NCBI RefSeq assembly: GCF_027587195.1
Contig: NZ_JAPDDP010000044.1
Span: 1-64,000, forward strand
Direction: 5' to 3'
Origin: Solirubrobacter phytolaccae
Lineage (GTDB): Bacteria; Actinomycetota; Thermoleophilia; Solirubrobacterales; Solirubrobacteraceae
Length of the DNA: 64,000 bases
The notes beneath the pieces are model-generated. The model searched no databases. It had not been told where the DNA came from and saw only the letters and a program-made list of their open reading frames with translations. Each line of letters starts with the position of its first letter. Position 1 is the stretch's first letter. The position numbers and the translations under genes are program-made. Below, one piece after another: positions 1 through 8,822 of this stretch.

Positions 1-1045
1 ACTCGACGTGATGGGCGAGCACGGGCGGCGGCGCCCCGCGGCCGGCGAGCGCCTGCGCGACGCGGCCGTGCGCGGCGAGCCGCCAGCCGCCCGGCGCGCC
101 CTCGTAGACGGCGCGGTGCACGAGCGGATGCCGGAACGCGAACTGGCGCGGCACGTCGGTCGCGCGCACGAGGCCGGCCGCCAGCAGGGCGTCGAGGAGC
201 ACGAGCGGGTCCTCGACTTCGGCCGCGGCGGCCGCGAGCTCGGGCTCGAACGGGTCGCCCGCCACCGCCGCGCCCTCGAGCAGCCGGCGCTGGTCGGCGT
301 CGAGCGCGCGGAGCTCGCCCGCGATCGCCTCGGCCACACCACCGGGTAGCGACGCGCCCGCGCGCACGAGCTGCTCGATGTAGAACGGGTTGCCGCCGCT
401 CTCGCGCAGCACCGCGTCTCGCTGCGCGGCCGGCAGCGTGGTGCCGATCAGCTCCAGCGCCTCGTCGGGGTCCAGCGGCCCGAGGTCGATCCGGATCCCG
501 TCCCGGAGCCCGTCCGGCGCGGGCGGACGCATCGCCACGGCCACCAGCACCCGCGCGGCCGGCGGGCGCCGCACGAGGGCCAGCAGCAGCTCGAGCGAAG
601 CCGGGTCCGCGTGGTGCATGTCGTCGAGCGTGAGCACGAGCGGCCGCGTCGCCGCGAGCCGCGCCAGCAGCTCGATCACTGCCCGGTGCGCCCGGTAGCG
701 CTCGACGGCGAGCGTCGGCGTCGCGCCCGCCCGGTCCGCGAGCGCGGGGAAGATCCCGCCGAGCTGCTCCGTGTCCAGCCCGCGCAGCTTCGTGTCGTCG
801 AGCGTGGCGAGGTGCGCGTCGAGCGCGTCGACGAGCGGGCCGTAGGGCAGCTCGCGCTCGAACTCGGCCGCGCGGCCGCGCAGCACCAGCGCGCCGTCTG
901 CCTGCTGCGCGAGCTCGTTCAGCAGATGCGATTTGCCGATGCCGGGCTCGCCGGTGATGGCGACCAGCGCGGGCATGGCGCTCAGTGCGTCGCGGAGTCG
1001 GGCGAGTTCGCGGGCGCGGCCGATCACGGCCGCGCATGGTGGCAT
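1..1045 (-). CDS. LuxR-family AAA-ATPase regulator, C-terminus beyond window
   Basis: Reading on the minus strand from the ATG at 1045 gives about 348 residues of a large ATP-binding transcriptional regulator. A Walker A motif GEPGIGKS lies at residues 32-39, and a Walker B-like LVLTLDDMHHAD follows about 110 residues later, as in MalT/LuxR-type ATPases. The helical ATPase lid and the FRHPLVHRAVYEG segment typical of this family are visible. The frame runs off the left edge, so the expected TPR region and C-terminal LuxR helix-turn-helix cannot be seen. The family responds to an inducer or partner protein by ATP-dependent oligomerisation and activates transcription, but no target can be named. 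Family placement is firm; the DNA-binding end is inferred. Confidence 0.8.
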   Translation of the reverse strand, partial: MPPCAAVIGRARELARLRDALSAMPALVAITGEPGIGKSHLLNELAQQADGALVLRGRAAEFERELPYGPLVDALDAHLATLDDTKLRGLDTEQLGGIFPALADRAGATPTLAVERYRAHRAVIELLARLAATRPLVLTLDDMHHADPASLELLLALVRRPPAARVLVAVAMRPPAPDGLRDGIRIDLGPLDPDEALELIGTTLPAAQRDAVLRESGGNPFYIEQLVRAGASLPGGVAEAIAGELRALDADQRRLLEGAAVAGDPFEPELAAAAAEVEDPLVLLDALLAAGLVRATDVPRQFAFRHPLVHRAVYEGAPGGWRLAAHGRVAQALAGRGAPPPVLAHHVE

Positions 1046-1081
1046 GTGAGGCCTGGACTGGGCTCGGAGCGGTTACGCCTT

Positions 1082-1255
1082 GCACCGAGGAGGGGTGGGT
1101 CGAGCCGCGCGGTTTGCGCATCGGCCGCGTTGTTCTAGTTCCGGATTCCGGTACTCAAACGACACGGTGCGGAGTCTGACTCGTGATTTCCCCGAGTGAA
1201 ACTCCTCAACCGCCGATGCACGAACAACGCGCTCGGCCCTTCCCCTCCTCGGTGC
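1082..1255. repeat. Imperfect 44-bp inverted duplication in intergenic DNA
   Basis: Bases 1082-1125 and 1212-1255 are inverted copies of one 44-bp segment. The outer 14 bp (GCACCGAGGAGGGG, 1082-1095 against 1242-1255) match perfectly, and the innermost 8 bp (GCATCGGC against GCCGATGC) also match. The intervening part differs mostly by single substitutions. The element fills most of the 232-base gap downstream of the MFS gene and upstream of the LuxR-type ATPase gene, both on the minus strand. It could fold as a long hairpin (terminator or attenuator) or be a small non-coding repeat. I see no gene in the rest of the gap. Confidence 0.6.
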
Positions 1256-1277
1256 CCGCCGTTCACGCGGTCGGTCC

Positions 1278-2453
1278 TTAGGCTGCGACGGCAGTGACCA
1301 CGGCGGGCCGTTCCAGGTGCCGCCGCGACAACGCGAGCGCCACCACCGACAGCGCCACCATCCCCGCCCCGACGTACATCGGCGACGCGGCGGACACGTG
1401 CTCCGCCAGCTTCCCCGCCAGGTACGGCGCCACCGCGCCGCCCGTGAAGCGCACGAACGAATAGGCCGCCGACGCGATCGGACGCTCGACCACCGCCGCG
1501 GCCATCACGGCCTCCGTCAGCACCGTGTTGACGATGCCGAGCAGCGCGCCGCTCACCACGATCACGACGATGAGCCCCGCCGAGGAGGCGTGGAAGACGC
1601 CGCCGAAGAACAGGTCCACGGCGACCAACGCCAAGGTCACGCCCAACACGGACACCAGCCCGAAGCGCCGCTCCAGCCGCTGCGCGCCGAACACGGACGT
1701 CAGCGCCACGAGCAGGCCCCAACCGAAGTAGATGAGCCCGAGCTGGTGGGCGCTCATGCCCAGCAGCAGCGGCGTGTAGGCCAGGATCGTGAAGAAGCCG
1801 AAGTTGTAGAAGACGGCGACGATCGCCATCGACCGCAGGCCGCCGTGGCCGAGGGCACGCAGCGGGTCCAGGATGGATACGCGGCGGGCGGGCTTCGGGA
1901 CCGGGCCGAGCCAGATCGCGATCAGCAGGAAGCCGATCGCCATCAGCACCGCCGTGCCGAAGAACGGGCCACGCCACGAGACGTCCCCGAGCAACCCGCC
2001 GAGCAGCGGCCCGGACGCGATGCCGAGCCCCAGAGCGGCCTCGTACAGGATGATCGCGGACGCCAGCCCGCCGGTGGCCGCGCCGACGATGACCGACAGC
2101 GCGGTGGCGATGAACAGCGCGTTGCCGAGCCCCCAGCCGAGCCGGAACCCGGCGATCTGGAAGACCGTGTCCGACAGCCCGGCCAGAGCGCTGAACACGA
2201 CGACGAGGAACAGGCCGACCAGCAGCGTCTTGCGCGGCCCGATCCGCGACGCGAACCAGCCCGTGACCAGCATCGACAGCCCGGTCATCGCGAAGTAGCT
2301 CGTGAACAGCAGCGAGACCTGGCTCGTTGTGGCGTCCAGATCTTCCGCGAGCACGGGCAAAATCGGGTCCACGAGGCCGATGCCCATGAACGCGACCACG
2401 CACGCGAAGGCGACCGCGTACACGGAACGGGGCTGGCGCAGCAAGGGGTTCAC
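1278..2453 (-). CDS. MFS transporter, drug-efflux type
   Basis: A 391-residue major facilitator with about 12 hydrophobic segments. The N-terminal half begins with PVLAEDLDATTSQVSLLFTSY, then carries the loop motif SRIGPRKTLL (the G-x-x-x-D/R-R-x-G-R-R/K signature between TM2 and TM3). The family pumps small molecules across the cytoplasmic membrane using the proton gradient. Its ATG overlaps the stop of the upstream MarR gene by 4 bp, so the two are translationally coupled. The pair matches the usual arrangement of a MarR repressor controlling a drug-efflux pump, but the substrate cannot be read from the sequence. Length is normal for the family. Confidence 0.88.
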   Translation of the reverse strand: MNPLLRQPRSVYAVAFACVVAFMGIGLVDPILPVLAEDLDATTSQVSLLFTSYFAMTGLSMLVTGWFASRIGPRKTLLVGLFLVVVFSALAGLSDTVFQIAGFRLGWGLGNALFIATALSVIVGAATGGLASAIILYEAALGLGIASGPLLGGLLGDVSWRGPFFGTAVLMAIGFLLIAIWLGPVPKPARRVSILDPLRALGHGGLRSMAIVAVFYNFGFFTILAYTPLLLGMSAHQLGLIYFGWGLLVALTSVFGAQRLERRFGLVSVLGVTLALVAVDLFFGGVFHASSAGLIVVIVVSGALLGIVNTVLTEAVMAAAVVERPIASAAYSFVRFTGGAVAPYLAGKLAEHVSAASPMYVGAGMVALSVVALALSRRHLERPAVVTAVAA

Positions 2454-2878
2454 GGTTCGATGAGCCGGTCGAGGGCGGGCAGGGCGGCGGCGAGCGCGGC
2501 GCGAGCCTCGTCGTCCAGGCGGTCAAGCCGCGTTTGCAGCACGGCCGCCCGGCCGGCGCGCAGCTCGGCGAGCTGCGTGCGGCCGATGGCGGTGATCGCC
2601 ACCTGCACCGCGCGCGCGTCCGACACGTGCGGCGTCTTGCGCACCAGGCCTTCCTGCTCGAGCCGGTTGACCAGCGCGGTCATCGTCGGCTGGGCGACGA
2701 GCTCGGCCGCCGCCAGGTCGGTCACCCGCTGCGGGCCGTCGGCGTCCAGCCGGCGCAGCGTGAGCAGGGCGCCGACGCTGAGCCCGCGCGGCGCGTGGGC
2801 GCGCAGCAGTTGCGAGACGAGCGCGACGCGGCGCTCCAGTTGGGCGGCGAGATCTTCGATGGCGAAACTGTATAGCAC
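2450..2878 (-). CDS. MarR-family transcriptional repressor
   Basis: A 142-residue winged helix-turn-helix protein starting at a GTG. The recognition region reads TDLAAAELVAQPTMTALVNRLEQEG, followed by the wing LVRKTPHVSDARAVQVAIT, including the conserved D-x-R of MarR proteins. The N- and C-terminal helices should form the dimer interface. It overlaps the downstream MFS gene by 4 bp and probably represses this pair, with release by a small ligand such as a phenolic or drug substrate. Upstream DNA on this strand has a TATACA hexamer close to the GTG and no Shine-Dalgarno, so translation may be leaderless. Family certain, ligand unknown. Confidence 0.88.
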   Translation of the reverse strand: MLYSFAIEDLAAQLERRVALVSQLLRAHAPRGLSVGALLTLRRLDADGPQRVTDLAAAELVAQPTMTALVNRLEQEGLVRKTPHVSDARAVQVAITAIGRTQLAELRAGRAAVLQTRLDRLDDEARAALAAALPALDRLIEP

Positions 2879-2919
2879 GCCTATGTATATCCAACCCGTT
2901 CCGGCTCATCGACCCGGAG

Positions 2920-2942
2920 AACCGGTGTCGGACCAACCGGTG
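2920..2942. promoter_or_regulatory. Twin AACCGGTG boxes, candidate operator
   Basis: AACCGGTG occurs at 2920-2927 and again at 2935-2942, a 15-bp period. Each box contains the palindrome ACCGGT. They sit in the 219-base gap between the divergent MarR and ArsR-like genes, so a dimeric regulator could bind here. The rest of the gap shows nothing recognisable. No factor is assigned. Confidence 0.3.
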
Positions 2943-3097
2943 ACACGTATCACGGTGCACTGATTTTCCACAACTCGAAAAGTGGTCACCAAGCGGATCG
3001 CGGTCATGAAATCCGCTGGACCTGCTAGTAAATGGACCGGCGAGTCCGGAGCCTGACGGACGTTCGACCGCTCGGGAAGGTAGTCTGCATCCTGACC

Positions 3098-3700
3098 ATG
3101 CCCAGTACTGCATCAACCTCATCTAGTAACGGCACGCGTCCGACGGGTGAAACGTCCGAAGCACGCATCGCCAAGGCGCTCGCGCATCCCCTGCGCGCGC
3201 GCATCCTCCAGCGGCTCGGCGAACGGGTCGCCAGCCCCGGCGATCTGGCAGTGGAGCTCGGGGCTCCGCTCGGGGTCGTCAGCTACCACGTGCGCATGCT
3301 GCGCGACTACGACTGCGTCGAGCTCGTGCGCACGGAACCGCGCCGCGGCGCGCTTCAGCACTTCTACAAGGCCACGGCTCGGCCGAATCTCGACGAGAAC
3401 CAGTGGCGCACGCTGCCTTCCGGGCTGCGCGGCGAGCTGGCCGGCGAGACGATCCAGGAGCTCGTGACCGACCTGGCCTCGGCGGCTGACGCCGGCGCCC
3501 TCGAAGATCCCGAGATCGTGCTCACCCGCACGCCGCTCGAGCTCGACGACAAGGCCTTCAAGAAGCTCAACAAGCTCCTGGCCAAGACGCAGGAGCAGGT
3601 GCTCGCGATCGCCGCGGAGAGCGCGGCCCGCGGCACCGACGGCGTCTTCGCCACCGAGCTCGGCCTGCTGCACTTCAAGCGCTCCGGCGCCAACAACTAG
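3098..3700 (+). CDS. ArsR-like winged-helix transcriptional regulator
   Basis: About 200 residues from the ATG at 3098. The frame stays open upstream to 3032, but the extra residues look non-coding. The N-terminal 100 residues form an ArsR-type helix-turn-helix: RIAKALAHPLRARILQRLGE, then SPGDLAVELGAPLGVVSYHVRML and a wing ending near ALQHFYKAT. The remaining 100 residues are charged and helical and contain no recognised ligand domain. No metal-binding Cys cluster is present, so it is not a classic arsenic sensor. The gene stands alone and ends at a strong hairpin. It probably controls a target elsewhere, or itself. Confidence 0.8.
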   Translation: MPSTASTSSSNGTRPTGETSEARIAKALAHPLRARILQRLGERVASPGDLAVELGAPLGVVSYHVRMLRDYDCVELVRTEPRRGALQHFYKATARPNLDENQWRTLPSGLRGELAGETIQELVTDLASAADAGALEDPEIVLTRTPLELDDKAFKKLNKLLAKTQEQVLAIAAESAARGTDGVFATELGLLHFKRSGANN

Positions 3701-3714
3701 CGTTCGTCGACAGT

Positions 3715-3740
3715 CGCGCGGTCAGCGTTCAGACCGCGCG
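3715..3740 (+). terminator. Hairpin after ArsR-like gene
   Basis: CGCGCGGTC (3715-3723) pairs perfectly with GACCGCGCG (3732-3740) across an 8-base loop. The right arm is also part of a 14-bp palindrome AGACCGCGCGGTCT at 3731-3744, so two alternative folds exist. There is no T-run, so termination is likely but not certain. Confidence 0.5.
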
Positions 3741-3788
3741 GTCTGTCACGTTCGCACTCATCCCTCCCTCACTGGGTACGGCCGACGC

Positions 3789-4226
3789 ATGCGATTCACG
3801 TTCGCCGGACTGTTCATCACCGCCCTGATGCTCGCGCTCGTCCCGAGCGCCGCCAGGGCTGACGACGCGTCTCTCAGGAAGACCGTCGCCACGCAGGCCA
3901 AGAAGTGGGAGAAGGCCGCCGAGCGCTACGTCGACAAGGTCAAGGGCCTGGAAGACGGCGACGAGGCGAAGCTCAAGAGCGCCACCCAGACGTTCGCGAA
4001 GTCCACGCAGAGCTTCCACGCCAAGGTCGAGGCGGAGGAGGCCTCGTCCTCGAAGCTCAAGAAGGCGCGCACCAAGCTGCTCGACGGGCTCGAGACCTAC
4101 GGCGACGCGCTGGACAAGTTGGTCGAGGCGATCGACTCGGAGGACAAGGCCAAGTTGAAGTCCGCGCAGAAGAAGGCCGACAGCGCGGAGAAGAAGCTCA
4201 AGAGCGCCGCGAAGGCGTTCTCCTAG
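3789..4226 (+). CDS. Secreted Lys/Ala-rich coiled-coil protein
   Basis: A 145-residue protein with a clear Sec signal peptide: MRF, a hydrophobic stretch to about residue 20, then a likely cut after SAARA. The mature part is almost entirely helical and rich in Lys, Ala, Ser and Glu, with heptad-like spacing such as KKWEKAAERYVDKVKGLEDGD and repeated KLKSA units near the end. It has no cysteine and no catalytic motif. It could be a cell-surface or nucleic-acid-binding basic protein, but no family is recognised. It stands alone, with a hairpin directly after it shared with the convergent gene. Confidence 0.7.
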   Translation: MRFTFAGLFITALMLALVPSAARADDASLRKTVATQAKKWEKAAERYVDKVKGLEDGDEAKLKSATQTFAKSTQSFHAKVEAEEASSSKLKKARTKLLDGLETYGDALDKLVEAIDSEDKAKLKSAQKKADSAEKKLKSAAKAFS

Positions 4227-4236
4227 CCGGATCGAC

Positions 4237-4266
4237 CGCTCACCCGTCGACCTCGGCGGGTGAGCG
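4237..4266. terminator. Bidirectional hairpin between convergent genes
   Basis: CGCTCACCCG (4237-4246) pairs perfectly with CGGGTGAGCG (4257-4266). It follows the plus-strand secreted-protein gene and covers the last codons of the minus-strand gene ending at 4240, so it can serve both directions. Confidence 0.55.
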
Positions 4267-4893
4267 CGTCTCCTCGCGCAGCCGGTTGATGGCGACGATC
4301 CCGTCGATCACGAACAGGAAGCTGCCGTCGCGTCCCAACGTCGGCTCGTAGCGCCGGCCGTCGTAGAGGAGCGGCGCGGGCCGGTAGGACGGGCGGCCAC
4401 GTCCGAAGACGAGCGTCACCGGATGCTCGCCGCGCACGGGCATCAGGTCGCGGACGCTCGGCAGGCGCTCGAGGTCGAAGCAGACGCCCGTGACTTCCTT
4501 CCCGTACGGGTGGAAGCGCCCCTCGCGCATGATCCCGAGCTGGGTACCAATCACCAGCCCCGCGGTCACGCAGTCGCGCCCCGTGCGTGAGCGGAACGCG
4601 CCGACGCCCCACCGGCGGCCCGTCGCGTCGAGCGCGGAGACCGCGAGCCGTGGACCGTCGGTCGCGGTGGTGCTCGCGTCGCGCAGCGTGCCGGGGAACG
4701 GCTGGTCGAGCGGCTCGCCGGACCGCAGCAGCCCGGTCGCGTCGGCGCCCGCCGCGATACCGAGCCCGGCGACCACCAGCACGGTCGCCACGCGCAGCCG
4801 TCGGCGCCGCCGGCGGGGCTGATGCTCGCGCACCGCGGCGGCCACGAGCTGGTCGCGGACGGCGTTCTGCGTGCGGCGGCCGCGGTCGCTCAC
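4240..4893 (-). CDS. Single-pass membrane protein coupled to ECF sigma factor
   Basis: A 217-residue protein starting at GTG. Residues 1-33 are very basic (RRRRRR near 28-33) and probably cytoplasmic. One transmembrane segment, about 36-55 (VATVLVVAGLGIAAGA), is followed by about 160 outside residues with no known domain. The gene begins in a 4-bp GTGA overlap with the upstream ECF sigma factor gene, the usual position of an anti-sigma factor. No HxxxCxxC zinc anti-sigma motif is present, so an anti-sigma role is inferred from position and topology only. Confidence 0.65.
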   Translation of the reverse strand: MSDRGRRTQNAVRDQLVAAAVREHQPRRRRRRLRVATVLVVAGLGIAAGADATGLLRSGEPLDQPFPGTLRDASTTATDGPRLAVSALDATGRRWGVGAFRSRTGRDCVTAGLVIGTQLGIMREGRFHPYGKEVTGVCFDLERLPSVRDLMPVRGEHPVTLVFGRGRPSYRPAPLLYDGRRYEPTLGRDGSFLFVIDGIVAINRLREETRSPAEVDG

Positions 4894-5486
4894 GCGACGT
4901 CCTCCATCTCCAGATCGTCCCGCAGCGCGCGGGCGAGCGCACGCAGTCCGCGCGAGACGCGGGCCCGGGCGACCTGCTGGGAGACTTCGAGCGTCGCCGC
5001 CAGCTCCGCGTAGGATCGCTCCTGGATGACCCGCAGGTCGACCGCGCGCCGCTGGTCCTCGGGCAGCCCGCGCACCGCCTCCAGCAGCGGCCCGTCGAGC
5101 GAGTCCAGCCCCGCGAGCGCCTCGACGCGCACGAACTCGTCGTCGTCGAGCGGCGGCACCGAGATCGCGAACCGCTCCAGCGCCGCCCGCTCGACCCGCC
5201 CGCTGCGCCAGTAGTGCCAGAGCTCGGTGCGGGCGATCGCGAACAGCCAGCCCTGCTCCTCGGCGGCGGTGTCGCCACGGAACTGCATCCGCCGCGCGAG
5301 GACCTTCGCGAACGTCTCCGACATCAGGTCGACGGCGACCTCCGGGTCGAACACGCGGCGGACCAGGAACGCCAGCACGCGGTCCGCGTACGCGTCATAG
5401 AAGGCGGCGTACTGCGTGGGGTCCTTCTGCGCGCGTACCAGCAGGCTCGTGGTCGACGCCGACCGGAGGATGCGAAGCCTGGGCAC
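4890..5486 (-). CDS. ECF-family RNA polymerase sigma factor
   Basis: A 198-residue sigma factor from a GTG start. Region 2 covers about residues 25-95, with YDAYADRVLAFLVRRVFDPE and DLMSETFAKVLARR for core and -10 binding. Region 4 covers about 130-190, with LPEDQRRAVDLRVIQERSYAEL and the helix-turn-helix EVSQQVARARVSRGLRAL. Region 3 is absent, as usual for ECF factors. It directs RNA polymerase to a small regulon, normally under control of the membrane protein encoded next in the operon. The signal is unknown. Confidence 0.88.
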   Translation of the reverse strand: MPRLRILRSASTTSLLVRAQKDPTQYAAFYDAYADRVLAFLVRRVFDPEVAVDLMSETFAKVLARRMQFRGDTAAEEQGWLFAIARTELWHYWRSGRVERAALERFAISVPPLDDDEFVRVEALAGLDSLDGPLLEAVRGLPEDQRRAVDLRVIQERSYAELAATLEVSQQVARARVSRGLRALARALRDDLEMEDVA

Positions 5487-5554
5487 GACGGGGCGAGCCT
5501 AGTCGACCGCGCGGCGGGCACGACCCCAATGAGCGTTGCGTCTTCGGTCTGGAA

Positions 5555-5570
5555 GCCCGCCGGGGCGGGC
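5555..5570 (-). terminator. Hairpin downstream of chemoreceptor gene
   Basis: GCCCGCC (5555-5561) pairs with GGCGGGC (5564-5570) across a 2-base loop, 15 bases after the minus-strand chemoreceptor stop. It is GC-rich and has no T-run. Confidence 0.4.
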
Positions 5571-5585
5571 CTCTGGATGGACGGG

Positions 5586-7421
5586 CTAGGCGAGCGTGAA
5601 GCGTGAAACGAGGCGTTCGAGCTGCTCCGCGGTGGCCGCGAGCTCCTCGGCGGACGCGGCGATCTCCTGGGCGGACGCCGAGGTCTGCTGCGTGGCGGCC
5701 GTGACCTGCTCGGCGGACGCGGAGGACTGCTCGGCGACGCTGGCGACCTCGCCGATCTCGTGCTCGAGCCGCTCGCCGCTGGTGGAGATCTCCTCGACGG
5801 CGGCGGCGATCTGGGCGGCGCGGGTGGTCATGTCCTCGACCGAACCGCCGATCCGCAGGAACGCCTCGCGGGTCTGCGCGACCGTGGCCGCGCCTTCCTC
5901 GGTGCGCTGGACGCCGTCGCCGGCGACGATCACGGCGTTGTGGGTCTCGGCCTGGATCTCGCCGATCAGGCCGGAGATCTGGCCCGCCGCCGACTGGGAC
6001 TCCTCGGCGAGCTTGCGGACCTCTTCGGCGACGACGGCGAAGCCCTTGCCCTGCTCGCCGGCGCGTGCGGCCTCGATCGCGGCGTTGAGCGCGAGCAGGT
6101 TCGTCTGCTCGGCGATCGCGGTGATGGTGGCGACGATGCCGCCGATCTGCTCGGACTTGGACGCGAGCTGCTGGATCGCGCCCGTGACGGACTCGGACGC
6201 CGCGCGGACGGAGGTCATCGCCTCAGTCGCGTGCTCGGCGGCCTGGACGCCTTCGCGCGCGAGATCCCGCGCCTCCTCGGCTACTCGCGCGGCCTGCTGC
6301 GCGTTCTCGGCCGATTGACGTGCGGCCGCCGAGACCTGGTCGCCGGCGACGCGGGCGCTGGTGACGCCGCGGACCTGGCGCTCGGCGCCCTGGGCGACCT
6401 CGCCGATCGCGGTGGCGATCTCGCCGACGGCCCGCCCGGCCTCCTGCGACGTCGAGGCCATCTCCTGCGAGGCCGCCGACAGCGTCGTGGCGCTGCCGCT
6501 CACGCCGCCGACGATCTCGCTCAGGTTCGCGACCATCCCGCTCAGCGCGGTGCCGAGCGCGTCGTCGCTCGAGCGCGCCGTCACGTCGACCGTGAGGTCA
6601 CCGGCGGCGACGCGGTCGGCGGCGCCCGCCATCTCCTGCAGGTAGGCCATCATCCGGCGCATGGCGTCGCCGAGGTCGCCGACCTCGTCCCGGTTGGTGA
6701 CGTCCACGGTGTGCCCGAGGTCGCCCTCGGCCACGCGGTCGGCGGCGCCCAGGACCTTGCGGATGCCGTTGACGAGCGAGCGGGCCACCAGGTACGCGAT
6801 CGCGAAGCCGACCACGCCGGAGACGATGATCAGGATCAGCGCGGAGCGCTTGGCCGAGGCGGCCGCGGCCACGCTGTCGGCGTCGCCGGACTCCGCGAGC
6901 GCGACCTTGGAGTCGAACAGCTCGGTGAACGCCGCGGCCACGGCCGTGAACGCGGGGACGCCTTCCTTCTTGTTGAGCGCGTACGCGTCCTCGGTGCGGC
7001 TCTGGTCCGAGAGCGCGAGCACCCGGTCGCGGACCGCCTCGTACGCCTCGTTCGCGGCCGTCAGCTCGGCGAACGACGCCTTCGCCGTGTCCGTCTGCAG
7101 CGTGCGCTGGACCGCGGCGAGCCGCTTGGTCGTCTCCTCCGAGTTGGCCTTGATCTTCCCGTCGAGCTCGCGCTTGGCCGCGAGGTCCGACCCTTCGAGG
7201 ATGTGGTTGTTCAAGAACGCGCGGTTCTCATTGAGCTTCGCGCGGGCGACGCCCATGTCCGCCAGTGGCTTGGCCGCGTACTGGTACATCGCGTGCGCCT
7301 CGTCGGCGACGGTGGTGGTCCCACGCATGCCGACGATGCCGACCACGACCATGAGCCCCAGCAGCAGGCCCACGGTGGCAAGAAGCTTCGTCTTGATCGA
7401 GATTCTCATGTCCCCGGCCAT
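5586..7421 (-). CDS. Methyl-accepting chemotaxis protein
   Basis: About 611 residues from the ATG at 7421, chosen because GGCGGA lies at useful spacing; an ATG four codons later is the alternative. Order: a TM helix near the N-terminus ([19 protein letters not shown]), an outside four-helix-bundle sensor, a second TM ([19 protein letters not shown]), two tandem HAMP-like units (each with AADRVAxGDL), then a long cytoplasmic signalling rod. The rod tip carries the conserved [20 protein letters not shown] and [16 protein letters not shown]. It would signal to CheA via CheW. No che genes lie in the window, so this is an orphan receptor with unknown ligand. Confidence 0.93.
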   Translation of the reverse strand: MAGDMRISIKTKLLATVGLLLGLMVVVGIVGMRGTTTVADEAHAMYQYAAKPLADMGVARAKLNENRAFLNNHILEGSDLAAKRELDGKIKANSEETTKRLAAVQRTLQTDTAKASFAELTAANEAYEAVRDRVLALSDQSRTEDAYALNKKEGVPAFTAVAAAFTELFDSKVALAESGDADSVAAAASAKRSALILIIVSGVVGFAIAYLVARSLVNGIRKVLGAADRVAEGDLGHTVDVTNRDEVGDLGDAMRRMMAYLQEMAGAADRVAAGDLTVDVTARSSDDALGTALSGMVANLSEIVGGVSGSATTLSAASQEMASTSQEAGRAVGEIATAIGEVAQGAERQVRGVTSARVAGDQVSAAARQSAENAQQAARVAEEARDLAREGVQAAEHATEAMTSVRAASESVTGAIQQLASKSEQIGGIVATITAIAEQTNLLALNAAIEAARAGEQGKGFAVVAEEVRKLAEESQSAAGQISGLIGEIQAETHNAVIVAGDGVQRTEEGAATVAQTREAFLRIGGSVEDMTTRAAQIAAAVEEISTSGERLEHEIGEVASVAEQSSASAEQVTAATQQTSASAQEIAASAEELAATAEQLERLVSRFTLA

Positions 7422-7509
7422 CGACCGTGTCCGCCGAAAGCTTGCGTTCATTAAGGGAATGCACACCGTGTTGCACGACGGGCGCAAACGTGCACGGCTC
7501 CAGGCGGCG

Positions 7510-7535
7510 AAAAAGCCCGCCGAAGCGCGCGCTTC
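7510..7535 (-). terminator. Terminator of the flavoprotein gene
   Basis: On the minus strand, the palindrome GAAGCGCGCGCTTC (7522-7535) is followed by a short GC stretch and a run of five T (7510-7514), just after the TAA of the flavoprotein gene. Confidence 0.55.
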
Positions 7536-7537
7536 CT

Positions 7538-8719
7538 TTAGACGACTTGCGCCGCGGCGTGGCCCGAGGCCCAGGCCCACTGGAAGTTGAACCCGCCCAG
7601 GTGGCCGCTGACGTCGAGCACCTCACCGACGAAGTACAGGCCGGGGCTCTTGAGCGATTCCATCGTCTTCGAGGACACCTCGCGCGTGTCGACGCCGCCC
7701 AGCGTGACCTCGGCGGTGCGGTAGCCCTCGGTCCCGGCCGGCATGAACCGCCAGGCGGCGAGCCGATCGGCGATCTCGCGCAGCTGCGCCGGCGTGTACT
7801 GCTTCATCGGCTTGGACGTGAACCAGTGCTCGGCCAGCAGCGCCGCCATCTTCTTCGTGAAGACCTCGCCCAGGAGCGTCTTTAGCTCGCTGTTCGGGCG
7901 CGTGGCCTGCTGGCTCTGCAGCCACTCGAGTGCGTCGCGGTCGGGCAGCAGGTTGATCTCCACTATGTCACCGGGGTGCCAGAACGAGGAGATCTGCAGG
8001 ATCGCCGGGCCGCTGAGGCCACGGTGCGTGAACAGCAGGTTCTCGCGGAAGCTCTCGCCGTTGCAGCCGGCCACGCAGTCCACCGACGTGCCGGACAGCT
8101 CGGTGCACAGCTCCTTCAGCGGGCCGGACGCGGTGAACGGCACCAGCCCGGCGCGGGTGGGGAGGATGTTGTGCCCGAACTGGCGGGCGACCTCGTAGCC
8201 GAAGCCGGTGGCGCCGAGCGTCGGGATCGACAGGCCGCCGGTGGCGATCACGAGCGACTGCGCGGCCACATCTCCCAGGTCGGTGCGCAGCGCGTACCCG
8301 CCGGCGTCGGCCTTCTCGATCGCGTGTACGGACGTGTTGACGTGCCACTCGACGCCGGCCTCCTCGCACTCCGTCAGCAGCAGGTTGAGGATGTCCTTGG
8401 ACCGGTTGTCGCAGAACAGCTGGCCGAGCTTCTTCTCGTGGTACGGCACCTCGTGCTTGGCGACCAGCCCGATGAAGTCCCACGGTGTGTACCGGGCCAG
8501 CGCGGACTTGCAGAAATGCGGGTTCGTCGCCGCGAAGTTCGCCGGCTCCGCGTACATGTTGGTGAAGTTGCAGCGCCCTCCACCGGACATGAGGATCTTC
8601 TTGCCGGGCTTGTTGGAGCTGTCGAGCAGCAGCACCTTCCGGCCGCGCTCGGCGGCGGTGATGGCACACATCAGCCCGGCGGCACCTGCGCCGATGATCA
8701 CCACGTCGAACGCGCGCAC
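7538..8719 (-). CDS. FAD-dependent oxidoreductase, HI0933/BaiN family
   Basis: About 393 residues from the GTG at 8719, which places the Rossmann FAD motif at the very N-terminus as usual. A TTG at 8728 is possible. The ADP-binding motif reads [17 protein letters not shown]. Then come [15 protein letters not shown], the signature of this family, and a second FAD-contact segment [17 protein letters not shown]. The C-terminal [23 protein letters not shown] also matches. The family is called aminoacetone oxidase-like or BaiN-like; its physiological substrate is poorly settled. The gene is monocistronic, divergent from the CHAT cluster, with a 103-base gap between them. Confidence 0.9.
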   Translation of the reverse strand: MRAFDVVIIGAGAAGLMCAITAAERGRKVLLLDSSNKPGKKILMSGGGRCNFTNMYAEPANFAATNPHFCKSALARYTPWDFIGLVAKHEVPYHEKKLGQLFCDNRSKDILNLLLTECEEAGVEWHVNTSVHAIEKADAGGYALRTDLGDVAAQSLVIATGGLSIPTLGATGFGYEVARQFGHNILPTRAGLVPFTASGPLKELCTELSGTSVDCVAGCNGESFRENLLFTHRGLSGPAILQISSFWHPGDIVEINLLPDRDALEWLQSQQATRPNSELKTLLGEVFTKKMAALLAEHWFTSKPMKQYTPAQLREIADRLAAWRFMPAGTEGYRTAEVTLGGVDTREVSSKTMESLKSPGLYFVGEVLDVSGHLGGFNFQWAWASGHAAAQVV

Positions 8720-8822
8720 GAAGCTCAAGACGGGCGCGCATTCTAGGCGCTGCCCGTCGTCGAGAACTGCCGTGGTCTCCGGGTGTATCAGGGCGGCGAC
8801 CGGCCGGGTCAAAGGGTCGGAC

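Noticed and set aside
8208-8822. Upstream extension of the CHAT protease
   Set aside because: The frame is open, but this stretch is antisense to the conserved flavoprotein and has no homology-like motif; ATG 8823 is the natural start.
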